DNA of 64,000 bases from Welwitschia mirabilis (GCA_051453625.1 JBOZIK010000001.1:257188251-257252250); one strand, 5' to 3'; positions 24,789-38,299 are shown, numbered from the stretch's first letter. The notes: generated by a model from the sequence alone, not told the origin. A program made the numbers and translations.

Positions 24789-24810
24789 TTCCTTCGCAAT
24801 GATGCCAAAA
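24789..24810 (-). promoter_or_regulatory. Decayed Tat/Athila-type primer-binding block (copy 2)
   Basis: TTCCTTCGCAATGATGCC and the following A run; second copy of the block at 23,843-23,863. It is preceded on the minus strand by the putative 5' LTR (24,811 rightward). Confidence 0.55.
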
Positions 24811-25474
24811 AGATGATAGTGATGAGAATCTAGCTAAGCTAAGTAGTAACCATTATATCATATCTCATAAAAGTAATAAGATGTTGATTTGAAATAATAG
24901 AAAGTAGGATTGAGATATTTAGATGTAACTAATTTATTTGCCTAAGTAACAAATGAAAATAACTTGAATGAAATTAAAATTTTATTTCTAAAAATAAAAA
25001 CAAAAAGTATAATTGATTTTAACTTTTAATTATACTAACAAGAATAAATAAATAAATTTTATAATATTAACATTTTGTTATCTTATTAATGATGTATTAA
25101 ATATAAATATTAAATCTTAGAAATTTCTTTTGTAATGAAAGCATAAATGCATCAGATGTCACAAAATAAAAGATGGATAATAATTGATAATTTGAATTCC
25201 ATCATTCATTAAACTAGTTACATGAATAAAAATTTAATATTAAATTTAAATAAAATAAGTTGAAATTAAGGGAATTTAACTTATACATCTTATTAATCCA
25301 CTCTTGAATTTTAATTAACCTTCAAATGATGGTAAAAAGAAAGAGCAAACATAAGGCACTTTGTTGAAGCATATACTACTATCATGTTGATAAAGAGGCA
25401 TTAAATCAATTGCATGTTATGGAATCAAATAGAAGTATAGTAGAAATGAACAGAGTCCAATTTTTATTACAAAT

Positions 25475-27230
25475 AGAATTAAATTAAAATAATAATTTAA
25501 ATAAATTTCATAAGTTAAAATAACAATTGAAACTCCTTTTTTTCCTATTGAAAAGAGTTATATATATAGTAGAGTTACAATGGTAATTAGTAAAAAAAAA
25601 ATAGAAGGATTAATTTTAAAATAAATTTTGGTGGTAAGAACATGGAATAAAATGGATTTGACATTTTTTTTGCTTTTTATTCCTTTTTATTTCCTTATGA
25701 ATACTTTCCACATATCTTATCATGCATGTATATCTTGTGATAGAGTATCCTTTCTTGTTACAAGGCTATGACATACTATGTCAAGTTTTCCATTAAGAAA
25801 TAAGTAGGACCTAGATGGATAATTAATTTTAAATCTTTGCCATCACTATATAAAATATAAGATAAGAAAACCATTAAAACCCTTATTGCACAGTTATCAC
25901 TAGATGATAATCTTATGATTATCTTTTAAAAATATGCCTAAGTCTCTGAGAAATTATTGAAATTTTATTAAATATTTTTTTATGATATCTTTTATAGTAA
26001 AAAATAGTAATTTCATTACCCAAGTTTCATGAAAAAGTCTTATAAAATTTCTCTACTAAATGGTAAATTTGTAATGGTATCATAAGTCTTAACCTTATTA
26101 TAACTAAGGAATTCATTTGTGTTCTAAATGATAAGAAAATGTTTAAGCACTACTAATGCTTAGGGAATTCTCTATATAAATAAAAATAAGCAATTAAAAT
26201 ATAAAATTTTAACATGGCAATGTCTTATTTTATTTCATTTTTCCTAAATATATTTTAATTGTAAGATAACTCCCTTCAAAAAAAAAAAATTTAAAGATTT
26301 AANNNNNNNNNNNNNNNNNNNNNNNNNNNNNNNNNNNNNNNNNNNNNNNNNNNNNNNNNNNNNNNNNNNNNNNNNNNNNNNNNNNNNNNNNNNNNNNNNN
26401 NNGAGAATTAAATTACAATAAGAATTTAAATAAATTTCATAAGTTAACATAACAATTGAAACTCCTTTTTTTCCTATTGAAAAGAGTTATATATATAATA
26501 GAGTTACAATGGTAATTAGTAAAAAATTACAAGGATTAATTTTAAAATAAATTTTGGTGGTAAGAACATGGAATAAAAATGGATTTGACATTTTTTTTTT
26601 TTGCTTTTTATTACTTTTCATTTCCTTATGAATCCTTTCCACATATCTTATCATTCATGTATATCTTGTGATAGAGTATCCCTTCTTGTTATAAGGCTAT
26701 GACATACTATATCAAGTTTTCCATTAAGAAATAAGTGGGACCTAGATGAATTTTTAATTTTAAATATTTCCCATCACTATATAGAATATAAGATAAGAAA
26801 ACCATTAAAACCCTTGTTGCACAGTTATCACTAGATGATAATCTTATGATTATCTTTTAAAAATATGCCTAAGTCTCTGAAAAATTATGGAATTTTATTA
26901 AATATATTTTTTATGATATATTTTATAGTAAAAAATAATAATTTCATTACACAAGTTTCATGAAAAAGTTTTATAAAATTTCTCTACTAAATGTTACATT
27001 TGTAATGATATCATAAGCCTTAATCTTATTATAACTAAGGAATTCATTTGTGTTATAAATGATAAGAAAAATATTTAATACTACTAATGCTTTGGGAATT
27101 ATCTATATAAATAAAATTAATCAAGACAAATATAAAAATTTTAACATGGCAATGTCTTCTTTTATTGCATTTTTCCTAAAGATATTTTCATTGTAAGATA
27201 ACTCCCTTCAAAAAAAAAAAAATTTAAAGA
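25475..27230. repeat. Direct repeat pair of about 830 bp around gap 26,303-26,402
   Basis: From AGAATTAAATTAAAATAA at 25,475 to the A-rich end at 26,302, repeated at 26,403-27,230. The copies differ by scattered substitutions and homopolymer lengths. Confidence 0.85.
25558..25569 (-). promoter_or_regulatory. TATA box candidate (minus strand)
   Basis: CTATATATATAAC on the minus strand, within the putative LTR and about 750 bases from its 3' end. A second copy is at 26,487-26,499 because of the direct repeat. Confidence 0.4.
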
Positions 27231-27234
27231 TTTA

Positions 27235-30200
27235 AAGTTTTATTAATGATTATTAAAAATACAAGATCACTAAGATTTTAGAATTAATTCTTTAATAATT
27301 AAATTCTCATTATTTTTTATTTATGAATGAAGATTACTATTTATTTACTTAGATTGTAATTGATTAGACAAAATAGAAAATTAACATGGTTTCTTGTCTT
27401 TTCTTCTATAGAACATGATTAACTTGAATGAAATAACCTTTGTGATATTAACAGAGTTGATATGGGGGGAATATTTTATATTAAAATTGGATAAATTCCT
27501 TAAGATGAATAATAATTGCAAAATATGTGATTAGGTATTATTTTAAATAAATGGAAGACTTATTTTTCCTTTAAGAGAAAGATTTACTATGAATTATTAA
27601 TAAAAGTATTTATAAAAAGTACATATAATAGAAAATATAAAATAATATTCTATGCTATGGTAGTATAGGATTAAAAATATTTGAACATGTCAAATATCTT
27701 TAAATAGTTATATTTTTCTATGATGTCAGATTCATAGGGGGTTGTCTATTCATACTTATTTTTATCATTTAAATTTTACTTCTTTAAAGCGTTCTTTCTT
27801 TGATGATAAGAATTGTTTGAACATGTTTTATTTATTCTATATCTAACTAAAGTGCATGGAACTATAATAATTTTTATCCAACCATTGCACATATTATTCT
27901 TGAAGAGAATCTTAATCTTTCTAATTTACTATGTTTCATTTGGATTTATGTTTAATTATTTTGGTTATATACAATATTAATAAGATTTATTATAGATTTT
28001 GTTTGAAAATCTTGAGCATAGATTTTATATTCCTATGATATATAAATATGATATCTTATAAAATGTGTGTTTTTTAAACCTTACATTGTTGTAAAAGAAT
28101 TTCATAAATGGAAAGTAATTAATACAATTCTTTTAGTACTGACTTGAATCTTTTTTAATAGTATTTTTATGTGATATTTGTCTTTTTTGTCTTTAACATT
28201 ATTGCTCTTAGATCACTATCTTTTCTATTAGTGGACGTGTTCATTTATAGTCTACTTATGTATAGTAATATTTCTTGTTTTTAGTAAAATTATTTTTTAA
28301 GGGTTTGATGACTTCCTCTCCCTTTAAAAAGGATGTCAAAATCCTATTTATGAGTCAAATTTTCTTCTATTTATCTATCTTAATTTATTTATCTCATTAT
28401 GTTCATATGATTGTTCTCTTAATCGGAGTGGAAACTTAAGTCTCTTCCTATATTTTATTGTTACCAAATTTAGTTCAATAGCTTTTATATTACTCATATA
28501 TTATAATTTTAACATTTCTCATAGTTATGTATATGTTGTAAAATATTATAATTTTTAAAGACATCTAGATCCTTCTAGCTTATCCCCTAATACAAATTTA
28601 TGTTTTTTTTTTTGCAAGTTTAATAGATTTTACATAATTTTATCATTTAAGCTACTGGTAAAACTATGAGGTTAATTATTTTTGTTTGTAATACAATAAA
28701 TCTTTTTCAATAGTTATGTTTATTTCATTTTATTCTAGTTAAAACACTTTTAATTTTCTTAACCACTCTTTCCTAAATTCTCTTCCATTATGTATCCTTT
28801 CTCCTTAAATGTTTTAACTAATGTTTTTATTTAAGATTATTTATTAAATTGGGTAAAAATGGATAGTGGTGAATTGTTAAATGTGTTTGGTAAATATTTA
28901 TTTGTGCATTTGTACGTTGTATTTTATGTAATGCACTACAACTCTTTATGTAAGATAAAATAGACATTGAGTTATTTACATCATTTCTTATTCATATTAT
29001 AAATTTTTCACAACATGGAAATTTACCAACTCCCATTGAGTGAATCAAGGAAAAATGGAGATAGAGATAAATGTTTAAGCTAGGTGAGGGATTCATCTTA
29101 ACTAAGAATTAGTTTAAAGCTATTTCATATAAATTTGACAACATGAGAAATGATACGGAGTACTTTTTCATGTTATAATTTTTATATGAAATTTACTTGA
29201 TGCATTTTTCTTCGTGGTTTGAGTGATTTAAGTACTACCATTATTGATTGACTACTTTGGTGGTGCTTCTACCATCATGAGTTTTGGTAGATATGTAATC
29301 TTATTATCAATAATTTAATACTCTCTTATGAGTATTCTAGGCTTTCATTAATAATTTAAACATTTTGATATGCCATCATTAGCATTTTTATGGAAGTTAA
29401 GGATTATTTAATTTAGTGACTCTTCATCTGAATATTAATGTCATGACCTTTTATAAAAATATGTCTTAACATGAAGAAGTGGCTTGTAATATAAAAAATA
29501 ATTCTTAAGACTTATGTTTATCTCATGTTATTTTAGTTGACTCACTTGCTTTTCTTAATCACTCTATCCTAGATTCTCTTTTATTATGTATCTTTTCTCC
29601 TACTTTTATTCATATTCCTAATTTTCATGTTATGATTTCCTATTTTTGAAAAAAATTATCATATACATTTAATCTAGTTAAATGAATATTTTAAGCTATT
29701 TTAATTAAAACATGACTAAAAAATTCACATTCATTTTTTCTTTAGCATTTTTTAAGATTTAAAAAAAATTATTAGTTAAAATAGTTTATATAATTATATC
29801 TTATCATAAGAAGGTTGAGTTTTGATGAAATTTTACTCATACTTGAAACAAATATAGAAATATTCTATAAGCTTGTTTTAATCTCTATGTTTGTTATCTA
29901 AACATAAATTTGTATTACCTAATGACTCATATTAGAATGTTTAATTTTTTGGAGTAAAAGTCTAGAATAGGATTTCTATGGTTATAAGATGGTTTTAGGT
30001 GCATTTCTTATACACCTCCATGGATGTATTAATTGATAATATAGTTGAATCAAGTTTATTATAATTCTCATACATAATATTCATTAACTAAGATGATTTC
30101 CTTAATTATATTAATGTATTTAAAAATGTCTAATGTAAGGAGTAGTAACAATATTCTAAGTCAAAAAGCATAAGAATATAACTTTTAAGGATACTTCTAA

Positions 30201-33200
30201 AACCTTAAAAATAAAATTATTTAAAGAAATTTCATTTTCAGTCCTCACTACATAAGTTTGTTGGTTTTTACTACAAGTTCATTTGATTTGTGTTTTATCA
30301 AAAGTAATCAATAAGATACTTCTTTTATTTGAAAAATATATTCATTTAAATTAATAATAATAAGTGATTAACCTACTAAGTGATAATTAATATTAACTTA
30401 TTTTAGCTAAAACTACTTTTATGCCAATATTAATTAAAAGTATATATGCATTATTAATAAGTTATTCTTAGTTTATTGATTATGATGTATGTAGAGTTGT
30501 AGGGTATTCGTTAATGTTCTTATTTTAAAAAACTACTTAAATTTCTTTAATAGATCCTTACTATTACTTTATAAAAGATCAAATTTAATAGTACTATTTA
30601 TAAAGTATGATCATTTATGGGCATCATTGCATTCATTGTATATGAAAGTATTACAAAAATAAACCTTTCAAAGTTTTTTTTTTTTTTTTGCTAATGAAAC
30701 AATAAATAAATTAAAGATTTCATTAAAAGCATTATGTAAAAAATGAGCAGATACTTATGCTTCTTCAATCTTATAAGTTATTTCATTCTCACTTAACTTA
30801 CTTTTCAAATTTCATATTTTTAATGATAATTATTCTTTTTACATATCTTTTTATTATAGAAAATTCATGTAACATATGAGTATATAAAAGCATGAATATA
30901 ATTTTTTAGAAAATTAATCATAATCTAATATAACTATCACTAATTGTCTATCTATTAAAATCATTAATATTCTCTTCTCACTAATTTTTTTCTTTTTATA
31001 AAAATTAGTGTATTAATTTTTTCAAATGTAGGACTATCTTTTTTAAATAATGAATTTTGATTCTCTTTTTTCATTAAATTTTTTAATAATTAATCTTTAT
31101 TACATATTCATAGGAAAATTCTTTAAGAATGTAGTATTGCTTGCAATTGAATTTAATTTTTCATAATGTTTCTTGTGAAATGTATTTTAAGATTTAAAAG
31201 GTAAAAACTTTATATTTTTAAATCATTAGTTATGAAATAAACATTCATAAATCTAATGTTTAATATGAAGCTAACCATTATAGATCATTCAATTCAATTA
31301 AATTTATCTTGATTTATTAAAAGGTAATTTTTCCTATTCTACAAATGGAACTTAATAAGATCCTAAATGTAAATCAAGTATTTAAATAAGAAACATGAAA
31401 ACTTTGATAGAAAGTTAGATTAAATCTACGTACTCTAGGAAAAATTACCTTTAATCAGATAGAGTAAAAGATCTTAAAAATGGAATTCTTAACATAATGT
31501 AACCTTTTATGATATTAATGATAGCTATAAATATAAATTAAAACATAATCCACATGAAGAACAAAGTTAAATATGAATTTTTCCTATCCTTGATAATTAT
31601 ATCACAATTGATTATAATCTTTGATAGTAAAATTAACATTCAAAATTGGCACTATGTCTTATTATGTCACAAGAAAAATTATCATATTAGTCAAGGCATG
31701 ATTATAATAATAGTCAGTTCATATCTATAATTAATACCTCCAATAATGCTATTTTTATCTATAGTATAGAACACCCATATGAATAGTAAATATTATGTCA
31801 TTCTTTTATAGGAATCATATAAATGATATTAAAGCTATAAGATTATTAATTAGATAAATAATTTTAGAAATGCAAAAGTTATAAGTAATGGTCAATATTA
31901 TAGAGGGGAAGAGGAGTTAATATAATTAAAACATATACTAATATGAATACTATATGAATCCTATAATTAGTTTTATTTGTTATAAGAAATCATGAATCTA
32001 CCTATACAAAAAAAACATTATAACAATAAGATGGTGGTTACATTTTATTTTAGTTGTAATAGATGCCTAGCTTAAAAAACATAATCACTTATAAATTTGG
32101 AAATTATTTAATTAAAAAATAAAACATACACTTATATAGATAATTATTACTAATAATGGAAAGAATCATTAATATAAATGACATCAAACATCATTTATGT
32201 ATCATAGATGAATATCACAGCTATTGTAAAATGTTGCAATAATGTCCTTAAGGTGTTATATCAGTACAATCATAACTCAGTGTATTAGAGAAATTACCTT
32301 CTAGTCATAAGGGATTAATAAGCCATGAATATTCTTAGCATAATTATAGAAAAAGATATTCCTCCATAATGAGGGCATGAATATTTGTAGTCTTGAGGTT
32401 TGGCCTATCACAACCCTTAAGCATGTGTTAAGATTTCTAGCTACTAAATGTAGTGAATAACATATGATTTAAGATTATATTACAAATATTTTCTGTATTT
32501 CTTAGTATATAAGTGTATTTCATGGAATCATATAGATATTATATCCAAATATTGGTTTAAACCTTGAAGTATTATTACATGAATGAATTGAATCAGGATG
32601 ATATAATCACTAATATTATTAACATATTATTAATTAGGCTTCATGATTCTTTCATTCATATCAATGTTGATATTTTCAAATTAACCTTTGGCATACATGA
32701 AAACTATATTTCAATAAAGTTGGATAGTGTAAATTTGTTTATAATATAATAATAAATACAAATATCATGATGATTACTGTAATGCTTCAAAATTTCTTTG
32801 TGGTTAAGTGATTAATTATTAAGTATGATTAGTACATAATAAATTAAAACTATTATATAACAAAAGTATAAGGCCTCTAAATTATAACATTATACTTATT
32901 TGATTTAATTCTTAATCCTATGGCACTAGGTAAGGGTGGATAAACTAGGTGGATGTAATCAATGATAATGTTAATTAATTTCTAAGGGCTCTTAGAGGAA
33001 AGCTAAGATCATAGTCTATGTCTCTAACTTTGACCAATAGTCTAGGGCTAGATCGAGATATGGAGAATAGACTACTACTATTACATATTTCTACTTTATT
33101 AGTAAAGACATATTGCATTTTTACCACATTGATGGGTTATCAAATTCATTATTCATTAATTTCTAATGTTCCTTATTAAAATTTGAAATTCATTACTAAT

Positions 33201-33448
33201 TTAGTAATTTAGAAGATTACAGTAGGCATCAAATCTAAGAAAGGTAGTAAAATGCTATATTTTTAATCCAAGCAAAATAAAAAAAAATATAAAGAAAAAA
33301 GTATAAACTCTCTATTTTTATTCAAATCTAAAAACAAATAATATAGTAAGATTAAGAGTCACAAGAAGCACAAAATAAACATCTAGATAATAGCAAAAAG
33401 AAAATAGAAATCAAGCCTCTTAGAAAGATGGAAATAATTAAACAAACA
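27235..33448. other. Long AT-rich stretch, little recognised
   Basis: No domain, tRNA or clear LTR is visible across about 6 kb. All frames are interrupted often. Notable pieces are a homopolymer T run at 30,674-30,689 and a short dispersed repeat (28,735-28,815 and 29,528-29,610). A 61-codon plus-strand open frame at 32,564-32,749 is of unknown status. It is probably very old repeat sequence. Confidence 0.45.
28735..29610. repeat. Dispersed direct repeat, two copies of about 80 bp
   Basis: TTTTCTTAACCACTCTTTCC and TATGTATCCTTTCTCCT at 28,750-28,815 match TTTTCTTAATCACTCTATCC and TATGTATCTTTTCTCCT at 29,550-29,610. About 800 unrelated bases lie between them. Confidence 0.6.
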
Positions 33449-33602
33449 TCAATTAGGCTCCTGTCCTTCCATGAAACTAGCATCCTATTCTACACCATCT
33501 GAACTAGTATCATTCATAGGAATTTTAAAAGTAGAACTAGCCTGATCTATTAATCTAAAGATGATGACACCATAGCATACTTAGAAAAAATCAAGTAAGA
33601 TT
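33449..33602 (-). pseudogene. Protein-like minus-strand frame of unknown family
   Basis: A minus-strand frame reads YGVIIFRLIDQASSTFK followed by IPMNDTSSDGVE, a TAG, then DASFMEGQEPN and a terminal TGA. Only two internal stops occur in about 51 codons. The acidic, Ser-rich tail ending in a stop looks like the C-terminus of a real protein rather than random AT-rich translation. I do not recognise the family. It lies just outside the Copia 3' LTR edge (33,742), so it may belong to the sequence into which that element inserted. Confidence 0.35.
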
Positions 33603-33741
33603 TCCAATACAACTTCATGTAAAGCTTATTATAAGCCACTAGACTACCTGATAAATTCTCCAAAGATGACTCCCATCATGGTATATGACTAAAACATCAT
33701 CTATAGTAATAACCAATTAATTAGTGCAATTCTAAACCATT

Positions 33742-35148
33742 TTAAGAATCGGCTAAACTCAGAGGAAAGGGTGAATGGATTTCACCAAATAAAATTATTT
33801 AAACTAATAATAAAATTATATGAAAATGTACAATTAAAACACCTTACCAACATGTATATATCCACACCCAAAGGATAGCTTTTACTCACACCTCAGGGTA
33901 TTATTGACCTATAAGAAATAAGGGTTTTCTAGTATACCACCAACCTTACAACAAATGAGAGTCTTCTTGTAAGGAATCACTCTCTCCTCCTAAAGAGAAT
34001 AATGGTTTTCATAGGCACACCAGAAACCTTTATAAAAATGAGAGTTTTTTCACAAGATAACATCCTCGTCCTCATAAGAGAATAGTGGTTTAAAATCACT
34101 ACAAGGGTTATCTTATAAGGTATTTGATATTCAATAAATTGGACTTTACAATAATATGTAATAATAAGATTGTCCATAATAAAAACCATAAAAAAACATA
34201 AATACAATACTAAAGATATTCCATTGATGAAGATTTGAGATCCTTAAATATGTTGTTACTATTATGAATATAAATGAAAAATGTATCAATGTATATTCAA
34301 GATCAGATGATGAAAGTAATGCAATCTTCTTATTAATGAATCCTTTGATTTATTTGTGAGAAGTACTTTTAATCATGTGTTTAAAGATCTATATATTTAT
34401 TTGATTCAACGAAGTTCCCAAAAGTTCTTTTTTAGATTTATGACATTAAAGATTAATAAGGTTGAAGAAGATATAGCCATTTAAACTTGAAATATAGCCA
34501 TTTAATTCTATAACCATCATACAATGAGTAGCTAACATTTATGATTATAGCATGTAACTTTAATTTTAATTAATTTGAACTTTAGTTCAAGACATCTTCA
34601 ACTTTATAGATGTCTTCACTTTAGACGTGTTCACTTTAATAGATGTCTTTAATTAAACTTGTCTAGATTTTAATGAATTTTAATTTGTAGTATCCTTAAA
34701 TCTTCATGATTTTGAATTTATGATGTATAAGTTCATAGCTTATATGAACTATAAGATATTAGTTAAAAACCAAATTAACTCTATTATCTATTTTAGGTTA
34801 GTATAGAAGTCTTTAAATATGTATACATCTTCATCTGTGTTAAGTTCAACTTTCAGTTTAGTCATCTTGAATATAATAGTTTTCTTTTAGCCTGTGACTA
34901 AATTCTTTTACATTAAAGACATATTCAAATTTCTAGACATTTTTACTTAAGTCATCTTCAATTTTCTGGACATCTTTAAACAATTAATTTAGTAGTTTAG
35001 CATCTAATACTTTTCATGATATGTTTCATTTGAAGATCTATCATGATCTAATGCTTATCAAGTTCTGATGTTCTTGTAATGATCTTTCTACATAATGATA
35101 CAAAATATTTGATAAGTGGAGTTATTAAAACTATATTTTTTAAAAATA
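33742..35148 (-). repeat. 3' LTR of minus-strand Copia element
   Basis: It aligns with 40,757-42,434 in the same orientation. Shared landmarks are AAATAAAATTATTTAAACT near the left edge, the ACCACCAACCTTACAA block, and TGATACAAAATATTTGATA near the right edge. On the minus strand it begins TATTTTTA at 35,148 where its partner begins TGTTGGAA, immediately after a polypurine tract. It contains several AGACATCT/AGATGTCT motifs. Divergence between the two LTRs is high by eye, so the insertion is old. Confidence 0.75.
34591..34976. repeat. AGACATCT/AGATGTCT motif cluster in 3' LTR
   Basis: Motifs occur at 34,590 (AGACATCT), 34,608 (AGATGTCT), 34,623 (AGACGTGT), 34,641 (AGATGTCT), 34,935 (AGACATTT) and 34,968 (GGACATCT). 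AGACATCT and AGATGTCT are reverse complements and are the two products expected from deamination of the palindrome AGACGTCT. The copy at 34,623 still keeps ACGT. Confidence 0.7.
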
Positions 35149-35149
35149 T

Positions 35150-35159
35150 CCCTCTTTTT
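35150..35159 (-). promoter_or_regulatory. Polypurine tract of Copia element
   Basis: AAAAAGAGGG on the minus strand lies one base before the 3' LTR start. This is the expected place for priming plus-strand DNA synthesis. Confidence 0.65.
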
Positions 35160-37449
35160 AATGAGGTTTAAAACTTGGAAAATTCTATTAGTGTAATCTC
35201 ATCTAATTAATTAAAATCAAACATATATATTCTATATAAAATACACATAATTACTAGTTACAATAATCATGATATGAGCCTCTTGAAATAAAAAAAAAAT
35301 TCACATAGATATTTATACCATTTGAAGAACTAGAAAAATACATACTTAAGAAACTTTTAAGAATCTTAAAAAAATACAAACATAGATGATAAATCATTGT
35401 ATTCTTCATTCACATATGTATGTAAAAATTAAAGCAAGAAAAGTGAAAATCTCTTAATTAAAATGTACAAATGGTAATATGCCATAGTTTGGAGCATGAA
35501 GTTGAATTGTGTGTTGGCACTATATCATAATAGATGTGCTCATGTAAATGATAATCAATACACATAAAAGGAAGTAAAANNNNNNNNNNNNNNNNNNNNN
35601 NNNNNNNNNNNNNNNNNNNNNNNNNNNNNNNNNNNNNNNNNNNNNNNNNNNNNNNNNNNNNNNNNNNNNNNNNNNNNNNNNNNNNNNNNNNNNNNNNNNN
35701 NNNNNNNNNNNNNNNNNNNNNNNNNNNNNNNNNNNNNNNNNNNNNNNNNNNNNNNNNNNNNNNNNNNNNNNNNNNNNNNNNNNNNNNNNNNNNNNNNNNN
35801 NNNNNNNNNNNNNNNNNNNNNNNNNNNNNNNNNNNNNNNNNNNNNNNNNNNNNNNNNNNNNNNNNNNNNNNNNNNNNNNNNNNNNNNNNNNNNNNNNNNN
35901 NNNNNNNNNNNNNNNNNNNNNNNNNNNNNNNNNNNNNNNNNNNNNNNNNNNNNNNNNNNNNNNNNNNNNNNNNNNNNNNNNNNNNNNNNNNNNNNNNNNN
36001 NNNNNNNNNNNNNNNNNNNNNNNNNNNNNNNNNNNNNNNNNNNNNNNNNNNNNNNNNNNNNNNNNNNNNNNNNNNNNNNNNNNNNNNNNNNNNNNNNNNN
36101 NNNNNNNNNNNNNNNNNNNNNNAAAAGTGTCAACAAAAGCATATATAAGAATAATATTAAGAACAAGAAACGTATCAAACATAAGACATGTACTAATAAT
36201 CTAGAAAGATAGAAAATGTCAAATAACACAAATGTATGCCAAAAAGATTAAAGAGGGATCATTAATAAAGATAATGAAACTCATGAATCTAATCAAAAAT
36301 CTTATAATAAGAATTCAAATCTAAATAGAGTGTCCTTAACCTAAAGGTTGTAGCATCCCACTCATCCATCAATGATTTTCCATATACTTCTTCTTGTTTT
36401 GGGATAGTAGGAGAAAAAAGGCTCTAATCAATAATAATAGTTAAATCACTTGTATGATGCTTAACTTGGCCTTCTTTATTACTATCATCATTGTCATGGG
36501 TGATGGACGTTTGTTAGGTGTATGATGATGAGGAAGCAAGTAGTGAAGTGTGCCTTTTCCTAGAAGGGTATTGTGAGGTCACACCAGGGCCATCAAATAA
36601 CTATTTTATTATATGTTTATATGATTAAGGAGTGATAAGGTATTGAAGAAAGTAATGGTGGTAGTCTCTACAAATGATATGATAGTTTCACAAATAAAAT
36701 TAGTTCTACATGGATTGAATCTATGTGATAAGATGGTGGTAATAACAGATACACTAAAGGTGGAGAAGGTGCATGTGGTGGTGAAGAGGGTCTGGGGGTG
36801 ATGGTGGTTATATAGAATAGCAAAATGGAATCTTACGATGAGGACAATAAAACATAAGTGATCGAGCATCTTAGCTCTCTAACTCTATCTCCTACAATGC
36901 TAGCCTCTATTATGCCTCTAACCTAAGTTTGAAATGCACTAGTACTATCATTAATTTTATGAATATTTGCATATAATTATCTTACCACTAGATTAGGAAT
37001 AGGTTGAACAAGCTGTACTATCATTTTTCAACTCAGTTAAATAAAGTAACTCATGAGCTAATCTCTATGACTCTCTTGAGACCCAGGGGTTCTCTCTAAA
37101 ATGATTGAGTTTTTGGACCAAGTTCTAAACCTTCTTTCTAATACTTCACAATATAGCTATGATTTATATTATGAGCTTGATTATTCTAAGGCTTATTCCT
37201 TATCCCTAAAGGTTTTTCCTACCTTTATTCTTCCCATTTTTACAAAATAGAATAAAGAACTAATAAAGGATTAATTGAAATGCATGGAAGTATGAAAAAA
37301 TATGCATCGATTCTCAAAAAAGTGTTGTTATTTCTTATTATTGAAATGTCTTAAAAATCCGATATGTCTAGGTAGAGAAATTTAAGAAAATGAAGCCTAG
37401 AAATTCACCTAAGAGAAACATGTGTTAATTGGTCTCTTTTACTATTAAA
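35160..37449 (-). other. Copia interior of unclear origin, with 543-N gap
   Basis: This is where integrase, reverse transcriptase and RNase H should be, but I find none of their motifs. The gap 35,580-36,122 hides part. On the minus strand between 36,600 and 37,250 there are protein-like pieces: an 86-codon open frame at 36,609-36,869 (MLDHLCFIVLIVRFHFA...) and, upstream, a frame with RRFRTWSKNSIILERTPG. None could be assigned. An inserted unrelated element or captured sequence is possible. Confidence 0.35.
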
Positions 37450-37990
37450 AAGGATTAAAAATAAAGCTTTTTGGCATGTTTTATTTCTATAATGATACAA
37501 TCAAGACGTATATAAAATTTAAGACATCTAAAATAGAAAAACTAGATGTCCATAATGTCCAAGACATCTACTACTAGAAAATTTCTAATATATTTTTTTG
37601 CTATTTAGATATCCATAAAAATTAAGATGTCTAATTCAAAAAATTAAAATGGCATACCTACCCTTCTAAGATGTCTATAAAAGTTAAGACATTTGATTCC
37701 AAGACATCTACAAATTTTAAGACATCCTTACTAGAGATGTCTACAAAATTGAAGATGAATGTAACCAAATTTTTAGATTTTTTGAAAATAATTTATGACT
37801 ATTAAAACCATAATAGTAACACCTTAAGAAGCTAAAGATCATACAAATAATTGAACTTTAACTACNNNNNNNNNNNNNNNNNNNNNNNNNNNNNNNNNNN
37901 NNNNNNNNNNNNNNNNNNNNNNNNNNNNNNNNNNNNNNNNNNNNNNNNNNNNNNNNNNNNNNNNNTTACTAGAGATGTCTACAAAACTAA
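37450..37990. repeat. Dense cluster of AGACATCT/AGATGTCT motifs
   Basis: At least ten motifs lie within about 240 bases at roughly 15-40 bp spacing. Examples are 37,504 (AGACGTAT), 37,522, 37,544, 37,562, 37,625, 37,669, 37,702 and 37,735, plus 37,975 after the gap. The same motifs occur in both flanking LTRs. The run TTACTAGAGATGTCTACAAA is repeated on both sides of the gap at 37,866-37,965. Confidence 0.75.
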
Positions 37991-38110
37991 AGATGACTGT
38001 AACCAAATTTTTAGATTTTTTGAAAAGAATTTATAACTATTAAAATCATAATAGTAACACTTTAAGAAGCTAAAGGTCATACACATAATTTAATTTTAAC
38101 TACATAAACT
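37726..38110. repeat. Direct repeat pair around gap 37,866-37,965
   Basis: TTACTAGAGATGTCTACAAA at 37,727 through the gap edge recurs from 37,966. Both copies contain CCAAATTTTTAGATTTTTTG. Confidence 0.85.
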
Positions 38111-38299
38111 ACATCTAATCATAATATCAAATTATAAGATAAATGCAATAAAGTTAAGATGCTAAGGATGTTACCTACTTTACTTACCTGATTGAATAAG
38201 GCTCAATCTCCAAGTTTCTACATGAATTAGTGTATCCTTCAGTGCCTTGATATTTTGTAATATTTTTAACAAATAAATCATTATTCAATTAGGTTATAA

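Larger units (their letters stand above)
23227..25028. repeat. Direct repeat pair of about 850 bp around gap 24,081-24,180
   Basis: Bases 23,227-24,080 (starting ATTTTAACATGTATAATTAT) recur at 24,181-25,028 with a few percent differences. Each copy carries the decayed primer-binding block of a Tat/Athila-like element, so that landmark is seen twice. Confidence 0.85.
24811..27234 (-). mobile_element. Putative 5' LTR of minus-strand Tat/Athila-like Gypsy element
   Basis: The sequence to the right of the primer block has LTR-like features on the minus strand. These include CCATTGTAACTCTACTATAT leading into a TATA box, then ACTCTTTTCAATAGG, and T-rich downstream sequence. The stretch 25,475-26,302 is repeated at 26,403-27,230 around a gap, so the true LTR is shorter than shown. 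No 3' partner LTR was found in the window, and the outer boundary is a guess. Confidence 0.45.

Noticed and set aside
36609-36869. 86-codon minus-strand frame as an envelope-like protein
   Set aside because: Thr/Ile/Phe-rich with no signal peptide or domain; I could not support any assignment.
37504-37742. CRISPR-like array from regularly spaced 8-mers
   Set aside because: Units are only 8 bases, in both orientations and with irregular spacing, in a plant retrotransposon; no repeat-spacer architecture.
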